In this document: positions 51,892 to 59,893 of the stretch, in pieces | Layout of the letters: every line of letters begins with the position of its first letter | Numbering within the stretch: position 1 is the first letter of the stretch | Assembly: GCA_947492175.1 (NCBI GenBank) | Contig: CANLMQ010000033.1 | Coordinates: forward strand, 1-64,000 | DNA: 64,000 bases | Reading direction: 5' to 3' | From: an uncultured Draconibacterium sp. | GTDB taxonomy: Bacteria; Bacteroidota; Bacteroidia; Bacteroidales; Prolixibacteraceae | Notes under the pieces: generated by a model | Seen by the model: only the letters and a program-made list of their open reading frames with translations | What the model was told of the DNA's origin: nothing | The model's database searches: none | Position numbers and translations under genes: made by a program

Positions 51892-54800
51892 ATGAAAAAA
51901 AAGTTGATTCGTGATGCCTTACTCTATGGCATCACCTCTAAAACTTGGAAAATTATGCGATTAAGTGCTTTTTTTATGTTCCTGTTTCTATCCCAGGTTT
52001 GGGCGGGAACGGGATACTCGCAACAGACTAAACTTAGTTTGAAAATGAACGATGCCAGAATTATTGAAGTTCTGGATAACATTGAAGAAAACAGTGAATT
52101 TTACTTCCTGTTCAACCAAAAATTAGTGGATGTGGATCGAAAGGTAGATGTTGATATTCAGCAGAAAACGATCAGTGAAATTTTAGATCAGTTGTTTGAG
52201 GGAACAAATGTAAACTACCTAGTAAAAGACCGCCAGATTATATTGACTACTGAAAAAACAGAAAGTGAATCTGTACAGAAAAAAGAGTCAGTAAAAGGTA
52301 AAGTAATCGATGAAAACGGCGATTCTCTGCCGGGAGTAACAGTGCTAATTAAAGGAACAACAAATGGCACAGTTACAAACTTTGACGGAGAATATACACT
52401 AACAAATGTTACCGAAGGGACTACTCTTCAGTTTTCGTTTGTGGGAATGAAGTCGCAGGAAATTGTTGTGAGTAATCAAACAGTGATTGATATTACATTA
52501 GTTGCAGATGCTATTGGCATAGAAGAAGTGGTTGCAGTTGGTTATGGTACACAACGCAAACGTGATGTTTCAGGTGCAATTTCTTCAATAAAGACAGAAG
52601 ATGTAAAGGCAGGAAATATTACCAATGCTGCTGAGTTAATAAAAGGAAGAGCTTCCGGAGTTTTAGTTCGTCAAAATTCTTCTGAACCGGGTGGGGGTAT
52701 TTCCATCCGTATTCGGGGAACTTCTTCGGTATCATCCAATAACGAACCGCTTTATGTTATCGATGGATTTCCAACGGACCTTGGCAACCAGATAAATCCT
52801 GCTGATGTTGAATCGATCGAAATTCTGAAAGATGCTGCAGCTACTGCAATTTATGGTGCTCGTGGTGCAAATGGTGTAGTGTTGATAACCACTAAACATG
52901 GTAAAAAAGGAGTATTCAATGTTGATTATACCTACAATCATTCGATTAAAAACCTGTATAATCCATATGACTTAAAAAATGCTCAGGATATCATGCAATT
53001 TAATATACAGCAAGCTAAAGAAAACGGGACTTATGAGACCAATCCTCCCTATACCGAGGATCAGTTAAAATTTACCGGGAATGGTACAGACTGGATAAAA
53101 TTAGCTACCAGAGCGGCCGCAACGAAAAATCATCAGTTGAGCATTGCAGGGGGAGAAGAAAAATTGCGTATGGCTATCAACTCAGGATTTCTGGAAGATG
53201 AAGGAATATTGGAAAATACTTCGTACGACAGGTTTACTAGTCGAATTAATTTAGATTATAAATTGAACGACTGGGTAGATTTTGGTTCTAATATTTATAT
53301 GGCACGTTCAAACCGGAATTATCAAAATATGGGAACCCGGAGCACTGTTGATAACATCATGTACAATCTTCTGTTGATGTCTCCAATGAGTTTGCCTGAA
53401 GGTAGCGATGTGTTTGGCAATCCGGGGCGCGTACCGCAAGTATTAAAACAACTCTATGAACCCAAGATTGAAGATATTGCCAATAATTTCTATTCCTCTA
53501 TTTTCGGAGAAGTTGATGTGTTAAAATGCTTAACTGCAAGGGTTCAGTATACATATAGTAATAATAATAGCAAGGAACAGCAATATTATCCCAAGACAAC
53601 GAATACAGGTAAATCGGTTGACGGATTGGCGATAATAAACAATCATAAAAGCGATAAACATCAGTTCGATGCTTTGTTAACCTTTCAAAAGAAGTTTGAT
53701 GAAATACATCACGTAAAAGTATTGGCCGGAACAACGTATAGTGAGTATATAGGAGAGTCGAACGGTATTAATGGCTCGGGTTTTTCTTCCGACGAGTTTT
53801 CCTTCAACAATATAGGAGCAGCGCAAAAAATAAACAATGTTTATTCAAACAAATGGAAAACATCAAAGAATTCATTTTTCCTGCGTGCCGAATACTTATT
53901 GAACGACAAGTATGTTATAAATGCTTCTCTTCGGGCTGACGGTGCTTCCAATTTCGGAGAAGGAAATAAATGGGGCTATTTCCCTGCTGTTTCTGCAGCT
54001 TGGCAAATAGGAGAAGAAGATTGGATGGAATTTACCCGCCCCTTGTTTTCGAGCATAAAACTAAGGGCAAGTTATGGTATTACGGGGAATGATGGTATTG
54101 GCACCTATCTTTCGATGGCCAAATTTGGAACCGGTAACTCATATCTGGGAGGCTCGGGAGTGCAAAAAGGCATGTATATGGTAAATCCTGCCAATAAAGA
54201 TTTAAAATGGGAACAAACAGCACAGTTAAATGTGGGGGTTGACTTTTCTTTGTTAAAAAGCCGTATTCAGGTTAACTTCGATTATTACAATAAAACCACC
54301 ACCGATTTGTTAAATCCTATAGCCATTTCAACAACGACCTCAGGTTTTGCTACTATGATGGGGAATAATGGTGAAATTGAAAACAAAGGTTTCGAATTGT
54401 TTATCAAAACCAACAATATTTCACACCAAGATTTCAGCTGGAGTACTAGCTTAAACCTTTCCAGAAATAAAAATGAAGTTGTAAAGCTGAACAATGGAGA
54501 AGCACGCTATTCGGGCATGTCTCCCCAGGGATGGTATAACATTGAAGAATATTCTATTTTAAAAGAAGGTTTCCCTTTAAGTACTATTTATGGATATCAG
54601 TTCGATGGCATTATACAGACAGGAGAAGAACACCCCACTCAACCGAAGTCGGTGCCAGGTGATCCAAAATTTGTAGACACAAACAAGGATGGTATTATTT
54701 CAGCTGCCGATCGTACGGTTATTGGTGATGGAAATCCGGATTTGGTTATTGGTTTAGGCAACGATTTCAATTATCGCAATTTCGATTTCTCTTTCTTCTT

Positions 54801-55236
54801 TGATGCTAATGTTGGACATGAATTATTTAATGTAACCAAAATGGTACTGGAAGATGCTAACCGTACTCAAAATACAATTGACCGCTGGACATTAAAACAC
54901 CCATCCAACAGTATTCCCCGCAATGGTTATCAAAAGAATCACGGAGTTCAATACGGGAACTATGTTAACAGTCGTTTTGTGGAGGATGCCAGTTTTTTCC
55001 GATTATCTAATGTTGAATTAGGGTACAGGTTGCCTCTTCAAAAAATAGGTATGAATAAATACATTAAAAATTTACGATTGGCAGTGGGAGCCCAGAACCT
55101 GTTTACTTTAACTCAATATTCCGGATTCAATCCGGAAGTAAGTACCAACGGAGACTCAGCAGTTGCTCAAGGGCTTGACTATAGCTCGTATCCTGCTTAC
55201 AAGATTTTTCATGCAAGTGTAAAATTAACATTCTAA
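51892..55236 (+). CDS. SusC/RagA-type TonB-dependent transporter with STN domain (cassette 4)
   Basis: 1114 aa. The signal segment ends TGYSQ. STN is DNIEENSEFYFLFNQKLVDV. The carboxypeptidase-like domain (GKVIDENGDSLPGVTVLIKG, TTNGTVTNFDGEYTLTN) is almost the same as in SusC-1. The plug begins EEVVAVGYGTQRKRDVSGAI, with LYVIDGFPTDLGNQINPADV. The barrel ends HASVKLTF. It pairs with SusD 11 bp downstream and an arylsulfotransferase-like gene. Confidence 0.95.
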   Translation: MKKKLIRDALLYGITSKTWKIMRLSAFFMFLFLSQVWAGTGYSQQTKLSLKMNDARIIEVLDNIEENSEFYFLFNQKLVDVDRKVDVDIQQKTISEILDQLFEGTNVNYLVKDRQIILTTEKTESESVQKKESVKGKVIDENGDSLPGVTVLIKGTTNGTVTNFDGEYTLTNVTEGTTLQFSFVGMKSQEIVVSNQTVIDITLVADAIGIEEVVAVGYGTQRKRDVSGAISSIKTEDVKAGNITNAAELIKGRASGVLVRQNSSEPGGGISIRIRGTSSVSSNNEPLYVIDGFPTDLGNQINPADVESIEILKDAAATAIYGARGANGVVLITTKHGKKGVFNVDYTYNHSIKNLYNPYDLKNAQDIMQFNIQQAKENGTYETNPPYTEDQLKFTGNGTDWIKLATRAAATKNHQLSIAGGEEKLRMAINSGFLEDEGILENTSYDRFTSRINLDYKLNDWVDFGSNIYMARSNRNYQNMGTRSTVDNIMYNLLLMSPMSLPEGSDVFGNPGRVPQVLKQLYEPKIEDIANNFYSSIFGEVDVLKCLTARVQYTYSNNNSKEQQYYPKTTNTGKSVDGLAIINNHKSDKHQFDALLTFQKKFDEIHHVKVLAGTTYSEYIGESNGINGSGFSSDEFSFNNIGAAQKINNVYSNKWKTSKNSFFLRAEYLLNDKYVINASLRADGASNFGEGNKWGYFPAVSAAWQIGEEDWMEFTRPLFSSIKLRASYGITGNDGIGTYLSMAKFGTGNSYLGGSGVQKGMYMVNPANKDLKWEQTAQLNVGVDFSLLKSRIQVNFDYYNKTTTDLLNPIAISTTTSGFATMMGNNGEIENKGFELFIKTNNISHQDFSWSTSLNLSRNKNEVVKLNNGEARYSGMSPQGWYNIEEYSILKEGFPLSTIYGYQFDGIIQTGEEHPTQPKSVPGDPKFVDTNKDGIISAADRTVIGDGNPDLVIGLGNDFNYRNFDFSFFFDANVGHELFNVTKMVLEDANRTQNTIDRWTLKHPSNSIPRNGYQKNHGVQYGNYVNSRFVEDASFFRLSNVELGYRLPLQKIGMNKYIKNLRLAVGAQNLFTLTQYSGFNPEVSTNGDSAVAQGLDYSSYPAYKIFHASVKLTF

Positions 55237-55247
55237 AAGAGGAAATC

Positions 55248-57023
55248 ATGATAAAACATATAAAGAAAATCAGCTTAATTTGTATGTGCGCGAGCATATT
55301 AACTGTATTCAACTCTTGTAACGAAGAGTTGGAAGAAGTTGTGTATTCACAACTAACTACCGATAATGCTTTTGTTACCAAAGACGACGCTTTGGCTGCT
55401 GTTAACGGGCTGTATTCTAATTTACACGGAATTTCATATTACCCATTGTTCTACTCCAACGATTTATCTTCAGATGTTTGTTATAAGGCAAATTTGCCGG
55501 TGGAAATAATGAATACGACAGACATGAATATGGATAATGCTATTCGAAATTCCTGGAATACATATTATATTATTATTAGCCGTTGTAATGTTGCCATTGA
55601 TAACATCAGTAAAATAGAAGACGAAAAATTCAATAATGAAGACGGGAATCCAACCGAATTAAAATCAAGATGTATTGCAGAAGCAAAATTTCTTCGTGGA
55701 TGGGCTTACATGCAACTAACCGATTTGTTCTACAAAGTTCCCCTGAATATTGATAGTGAAATCAATCCAGGTGAAAAACTTCAACTTGCGGAAATAGAAA
55801 CAGTTGAAAGTCAGATTATAGACGATTTAACTTATGCTGTAGAAAAACTACCTTTAAATTACAGCTCCTTGGAAGATGCAGGGAGACCAACCATTGGAGC
55901 AGCTACCGGTATTCTGGCAAAATTGCATATGCGTATTGCAGGAAGAAACAGGCTTGCCGGACAAGATGCAACTACGCACTGGCAGGCTGCCTTAAAATTG
56001 TTGGATAATGTGATTTCCAGCGATCAGTATACCTTGCAGGAAAGGGTGCTTTATGTTTACGGGCTGGATGATACCAATGTGGATACAGAAGGCTTAGCAA
56101 AAGGATTAGATACCAATGGTGATAAATTATACAATGATGAAATTATCTGGGCCATACGTTCCAACGGCGACGGTCCGCAAGGATCCAGTGCTATAGGTCT
56201 GGTTTTTACCCCCTGGAGTTTCGATATGGGCTGGAATTTATTGAATATGCCTCTGGAGTTTGTTTGGTCTTTCCATGCGGATGATACAAGGCTTACCGAA
56301 CTTATTGCACGCAATTTCCCAAATGTTTACAATACACCAAATGCGAATCTGAACAATTTTTATGTCTACCCTCCAAGCCTTGACAAGGTAGGTACCATGT
56401 ATGCAGAGAATAAAGATGCGGAAGGCAATGTAATTGAAAGAATAAATGAATTGACTGAGTGTTATACACTGAAATATAAATTTCAGAATACCGGAAATTA
56501 CAATTACAATACCGGAAATAATGTTATTATATTGCGTTACGCCGATATTTTATTACTTAAAGCAGAGGTTCTCAATGAACTCAACCAGTCTTCTAAAGCA
56601 ATTACTCTGGTAAATCAGGTCAGGGAAAGGGCTTTTGGTAATGACATTTATAATTTGAAAGCTGCGGATTTTGGCAATATGGATGCCGTGAGAAATGCAA
56701 TTTGTGATGAAAGAAGTTGGGAGCTTCATAACGAAGGGGTGAGAAGGCCTGACCTTATTCGCATGGGTTTATGGAAAGAAAAAATGGGAAAATACTTTGA
56801 CACGATTAAAGAAAAGTACCAGCAAAAAGAAATCAATGCTGAAGCAAGGGCCGATGAAGAAGATCCAGCTAATGCGCCACACGATTTCGATTATAGCTCA
56901 CAGTGGCTTGTATACCCGATATCTTCCGATTTAACAGAAAATGATATACGCCGGTATTATCCTATACCTAAAACAGAAACGGATTTGAATCCTGATTTGG
57001 TTAATAACCGACCAGGGGAATAA
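55248..57023 (+). CDS. SusD/RagB-type lipoprotein (cassette 4)
   Basis: 591 aa, ~80 residues longer than SusD-1 and SusD-3. Lipobox FNSC (Cys24), followed by the acidic NEELEE export signal. SusD helices include IAEAKFLRGWAYMQLTDLFY, GAATGILAKLHMRIAGRNRL and LRYADILLLKAEVLNEL. The extra length is mainly in the region before the C-terminus, where a charged insert (IKEKYQQKEINAEARADEED) precedes YPIPKTETDLNP. Confidence 0.95.
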   Translation: MIKHIKKISLICMCASILTVFNSCNEELEEVVYSQLTTDNAFVTKDDALAAVNGLYSNLHGISYYPLFYSNDLSSDVCYKANLPVEIMNTTDMNMDNAIRNSWNTYYIIISRCNVAIDNISKIEDEKFNNEDGNPTELKSRCIAEAKFLRGWAYMQLTDLFYKVPLNIDSEINPGEKLQLAEIETVESQIIDDLTYAVEKLPLNYSSLEDAGRPTIGAATGILAKLHMRIAGRNRLAGQDATTHWQAALKLLDNVISSDQYTLQERVLYVYGLDDTNVDTEGLAKGLDTNGDKLYNDEIIWAIRSNGDGPQGSSAIGLVFTPWSFDMGWNLLNMPLEFVWSFHADDTRLTELIARNFPNVYNTPNANLNNFYVYPPSLDKVGTMYAENKDAEGNVIERINELTECYTLKYKFQNTGNYNYNTGNNVIILRYADILLLKAEVLNELNQSSKAITLVNQVRERAFGNDIYNLKAADFGNMDAVRNAICDERSWELHNEGVRRPDLIRMGLWKEKMGKYFDTIKEKYQQKEINAEARADEEDPANAPHDFDYSSQWLVYPISSDLTENDIRRYYPIPKTETDLNPDLVNNRPGE

Positions 57024-57028
57024 GCTTC

Positions 57029-57070
57029 AGAATAGGCTATCCTGAATAGCTGTTTGGGATAGCTTATTCT
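57029..57070 (+). promoter_or_regulatory. Hairpin between susD-4 and arylsulfotransferase-like gene
   Basis: AGAATAGGCTATCC (57029-57042) pairs with GGATAGCTTATTCT (57057-57070), with one G-T pair. It starts 5 bp after the stop codon. A run of TCTTCTC follows, not a T-tract. Confidence 0.6.
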
Positions 57071-57093
57071 TCTCAGAATAAATTTAACATACC

Positions 57094-58500
57094 ATGAGAA
57101 ATAAATTATTATTACTGCTTTCTATCTTGTTCTTTTTCGCTTCTTGCGAGAAGGATGAGGAAGTAAATTATTTCGACTATATAGATGAAGTACTTGTTAC
57201 AGATGATAATAACAAGCTGCGGAACAATGTAGAGATAAAATTAAAAAGAGATGCGGCTGTTCAAATTGAGTACTGGAAAACTGACGATGCTTCTACGCTG
57301 TTAAAAACCGCATTAACCGAACCTCTTAATAATCATTCTGTAAAGCTTGTGTTGTTAGAGCCAAACTCAGACTATAACTTTCGAATACTTGTTAAACAAG
57401 ACAATAATGATCCGATAATTTCAACTGATTTTACTTTTAAAACACGTTCTCTGCCGGAAAACCTTTCTAAGTTCGAAGCAAAAATCCCTGATTCAGAATA
57501 CAAATTCAAAGGATATATTCATGTTGCAACAAAATGGACCAACTCATATTTGTACCTTTTAAACAGCAATGGTACAATTGTTTGGTACGAATCTGTCGAT
57601 GATAAGGCTATCATTAACAGTTCTTTCGATCCTGTTCACAATACGTTTCAGTGTATTGTAGGTCAAAACCCCAATCAACAATTTGGTGGAGACGAAATCA
57701 GGGTAGTCGACTTGTATGGAAATATAGTTTTAAAGAAAACATACAATGAATTGAAGAATCCGGATGTGCATCACGATATTCAGCGCCTGGCAAATGGAGA
57801 TCTGATAATGATAAACAACATTGCCAAAGAATTCGACCTGAGCTCAAAAGGGGGAACCATTGCTGAAAGAGTGAACGGCGAGGGACTTACTATAATGGAT
57901 ATTGAAGGAAATGTAAAATGGGAATGGGATTGTTTCTCTGTTGTTCATCCATTGGATTATCCGTTTATTATGGATGCTGCACCTGATGGTCGGTTATCGC
58001 CTCGTGAAGACTTGATGCATGCTAATTCCATTTCGTTGGATACCGATGGTAATTACCTGATGACACACAACCGCTTAAATCAACTTTGGAAAATTAATTC
58101 GAAAACCGGTGAGCTTATGTACACTTTGGGGGTAAACGGAGATATTGAGGTCGACCAGGAAGGCTTAACTTCAGGTATTCACTCCTCGTACATTAACTTT
58201 GATGGTGAAATTACGATCCTGGATAATGGAAAATCTAGAAAACAGAGCCGGGCCTTATCTTTCGTTGTTGATGAAACGAATAAAAAGGCAGAAATAAAAA
58301 AGGCAATCAGCTTTCCCAGAGAATTATTTTCCCCAAATCAGGCCAGTGCATACATGATGGATTACAATCACATCTTGTTTGGTTCTTCAGGCAGTAAAAC
58401 CATAGCAATAACCGATATGGATGGAACACCTGTATGGCAGTATCAATGCGATCTGGTATTTTATCGGGCTTATTATATCGAAGAAATAAAACTCGATTAG
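57094..58500 (+). CDS. Arylsulfotransferase (ASST)-like lipoprotein
   Basis: 468 aa. Lipobox FASC (Cys ~18). Residues ~25-125 are a fibronectin-III-like beta domain (LEPNSDYNFRILVKQD). Residues ~135-468 form a beta-propeller with the ASST histidine motifs in order: DVHHDIQRLANGDLIMI (H226/H227), DLMHANSISLDTDGNYLM (H309), GIHSSY (H363) and ALSFVVDETN. Known ASSTs move sulfate from aryl sulfates to an acceptor through a sulfo-histidine, without PAPS. In a SusCD cassette it could transfer sulfate off or onto a glycan-associated phenolic. It could also be a non-catalytic propeller binding protein. Confidence 0.72.
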   Translation: MRNKLLLLLSILFFFASCEKDEEVNYFDYIDEVLVTDDNNKLRNNVEIKLKRDAAVQIEYWKTDDASTLLKTALTEPLNNHSVKLVLLEPNSDYNFRILVKQDNNDPIISTDFTFKTRSLPENLSKFEAKIPDSEYKFKGYIHVATKWTNSYLYLLNSNGTIVWYESVDDKAIINSSFDPVHNTFQCIVGQNPNQQFGGDEIRVVDLYGNIVLKKTYNELKNPDVHHDIQRLANGDLIMINNIAKEFDLSSKGGTIAERVNGEGLTIMDIEGNVKWEWDCFSVVHPLDYPFIMDAAPDGRLSPREDLMHANSISLDTDGNYLMTHNRLNQLWKINSKTGELMYTLGVNGDIEVDQEGLTSGIHSSYINFDGEITILDNGKSRKQSRALSFVVDETNKKAEIKKAISFPRELFSPNQASAYMMDYNHILFGSSGSKTIAITDMDGTPVWQYQCDLVFYRAYYIEEIKLD

Positions 58501-58637
58501 ACCGTTAATAATGAAATAGCTATTAGTATCCCGGCAAACGGGAAATGTATTAATGGCTATTTAATACCACTGTCGATTTGATTGGAAGCGAAAGCTATTA
58601 CGAAGATTTTTTAATCAAACTTTGAAAATTAGTACGA

Positions 58638-58700
58638 ACGAAATGAGCATGATAATCCTTTTTGTCACACAAGATGATGATTAAAACTTATGCGAGTTCC
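58638..58700 (+). repeat. Dispersed repeat R1, copy D (degenerate 5' half)
   Basis: AAATGAGCATGATAA ... GATTAAAACTTATGCGAGTTCC aligns with copy C (AAACGAGCATGTAAA ... ATTAAAACATGTGCGAGTTCC) with a 3-bp gap. No small ORF is preserved. The surrounding 58501-58762 gap is otherwise empty. Confidence 0.55.
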
Positions 58701-58762
58701 CTGTTTGATTGCGCTAGCCAGGCAGGTATATGATACTTTTGAAAACAAATAATTTTATTCCG

Positions 58763-59470
58763 ATGAAATTAATGATAGAATTAGTTATAATCTTAGCTTT
58801 CATTTCTTGTAATACGACAAAGGATAATAAGAATATTGAACAATTGGAGGGTGAAAAAATATTCTGGGATTTTAATAATCTGGATGGATGGAGTGATGGT
58901 TCGCAAAACATGGATGGAATAATAAATTATTTATTGAAAGGCGATACCCTTGAAATATTCACACGTCCAAATACTTATGACAGACCAAAGGTCAGGAGTC
59001 AATTCAGAAAATATAAACAGGGAAAATATACCTGGAGAGCTTATATTCCTGAAATGGGTGTTGGTGATATGGCAAGTGTCGGGTGCTTTTTATATTATGA
59101 TGACAAGCATGAACTGGACTTTGAAATTGGTTATGGCAATTCGGATTTACGAAAATCTCTTTTAGCAAAGGATGATGAACTGGTTGTATACATGACCTCG
59201 CAGGGTAATCCATGTCATCAGAAACTTAAAACTATAAAGTGCAATAAATGGTACAATTTTAGTATTGAGTTGAAACTCGAAAACAATAAGTATAAAGTAA
59301 TCTGGTCAATTGATGATGACATCATTACTTCAAAACAAATGTTATTTGGCCCTGAGATTCCATTTTATGTTTTCGCAAGTATGGAAAATCTAACATTCAT
59401 TGGAGATCATATCCCAACTCAGAGGAATTATGCATTATTCGATTACATCAAATTTAGTCCTTATCACTAG
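58763..59470 (+). CDS. Hypothetical lipoprotein with concanavalin-like beta fold
   Basis: 235 aa from ATG 58763, which is followed by a compact lipoprotein signal ending FISC (Cys ~16). An upstream ATG at 58730 only adds a non-signal extension. The mature part is beta-rich (KYTWRAYIPEMGVGDMASVG, HELDFEIGYG, WYNFSIELKLENNKYKVIWS, NYALFDYIKFSPYH), resembling the LamG/GH16 jelly-roll layout. The HELDFEIG motif recalls the GH16 ExDxE active strand, but only one Glu/Asp triad is plausible. It could be a glycan-binding protein or a weak GH16 relative. It is separated from the ASST-like gene by a repeat. Confidence 0.6.
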   Translation: MKLMIELVIILAFISCNTTKDNKNIEQLEGEKIFWDFNNLDGWSDGSQNMDGIINYLLKGDTLEIFTRPNTYDRPKVRSQFRKYKQGKYTWRAYIPEMGVGDMASVGCFLYYDDKHELDFEIGYGNSDLRKSLLAKDDELVVYMTSQGNPCHQKLKTIKCNKWYNFSIELKLENNKYKVIWSIDDDIITSKQMLFGPEIPFYVFASMENLTFIGDHIPTQRNYALFDYIKFSPYH

Positions 59471-59506
59471 TGCCAGGGGAGTACTTAATTCAATATTTTC
59501 AGTCAT

Positions 59507-59629
59507 CTTGTAATAAAATCACTCCTCCTGTAACAAAATTACCTGTCCTGTTACATATTTAATCACTCGTAGTAAGGTTAGAGGCGCCTTGTTACATTTT
59601 TAATGCTCCCTGTATAACTGGAATGCTAA
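59507..59629. repeat. Degenerate ~20-bp tandem repeat
   Basis: Six units start near 59507, 59527, 59547, 59566, 59588 and 59609 (19-22 bp apart). The consensus is CCTGTTACAAAATTAATCAC. The gap 59471-59893 contains only this and the R2 block. Confidence 0.55.
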
Positions 59630-59752
59630 AAACTTTGACAGGGTGACTAAAAAAGTATAATAGGATGGAGATATCATAACAGGAAACCTGATCACCTAAA
59701 AGGGAATTGCTAATTAGCAACTTCTTAGCTGGCATGAGTTTGTTAATAATGG

Positions 59753-59876
59753 CTGGGGAAAGGGCAGATATTTAAACAATGTTCTTAATTTCAGGAGGAA
59801 CTTCTATGTTTTACCTGTTCTCCGGTGAGGTTTAAAATACAAAGGGTACAATGTAAAATCAATTGTACCCTTTGTT
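59753..59876. repeat. R2 repeat block, copy 3, acting as terminator of the peptidase gene
   Basis: It matches 49581-49704. The perfect 14-bp stem ACAAAGGGTACAAT (59839-59852) / ATTGTACCCTTTGT (59862-59875) begins 18 bp beyond the minus-strand stop at 59894. On that strand it is followed by ATTTTAAA, so it probably terminates that gene. Confidence 0.75.
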
Positions 59877-59893
59877 TAGAAAATCTTTGCTAC

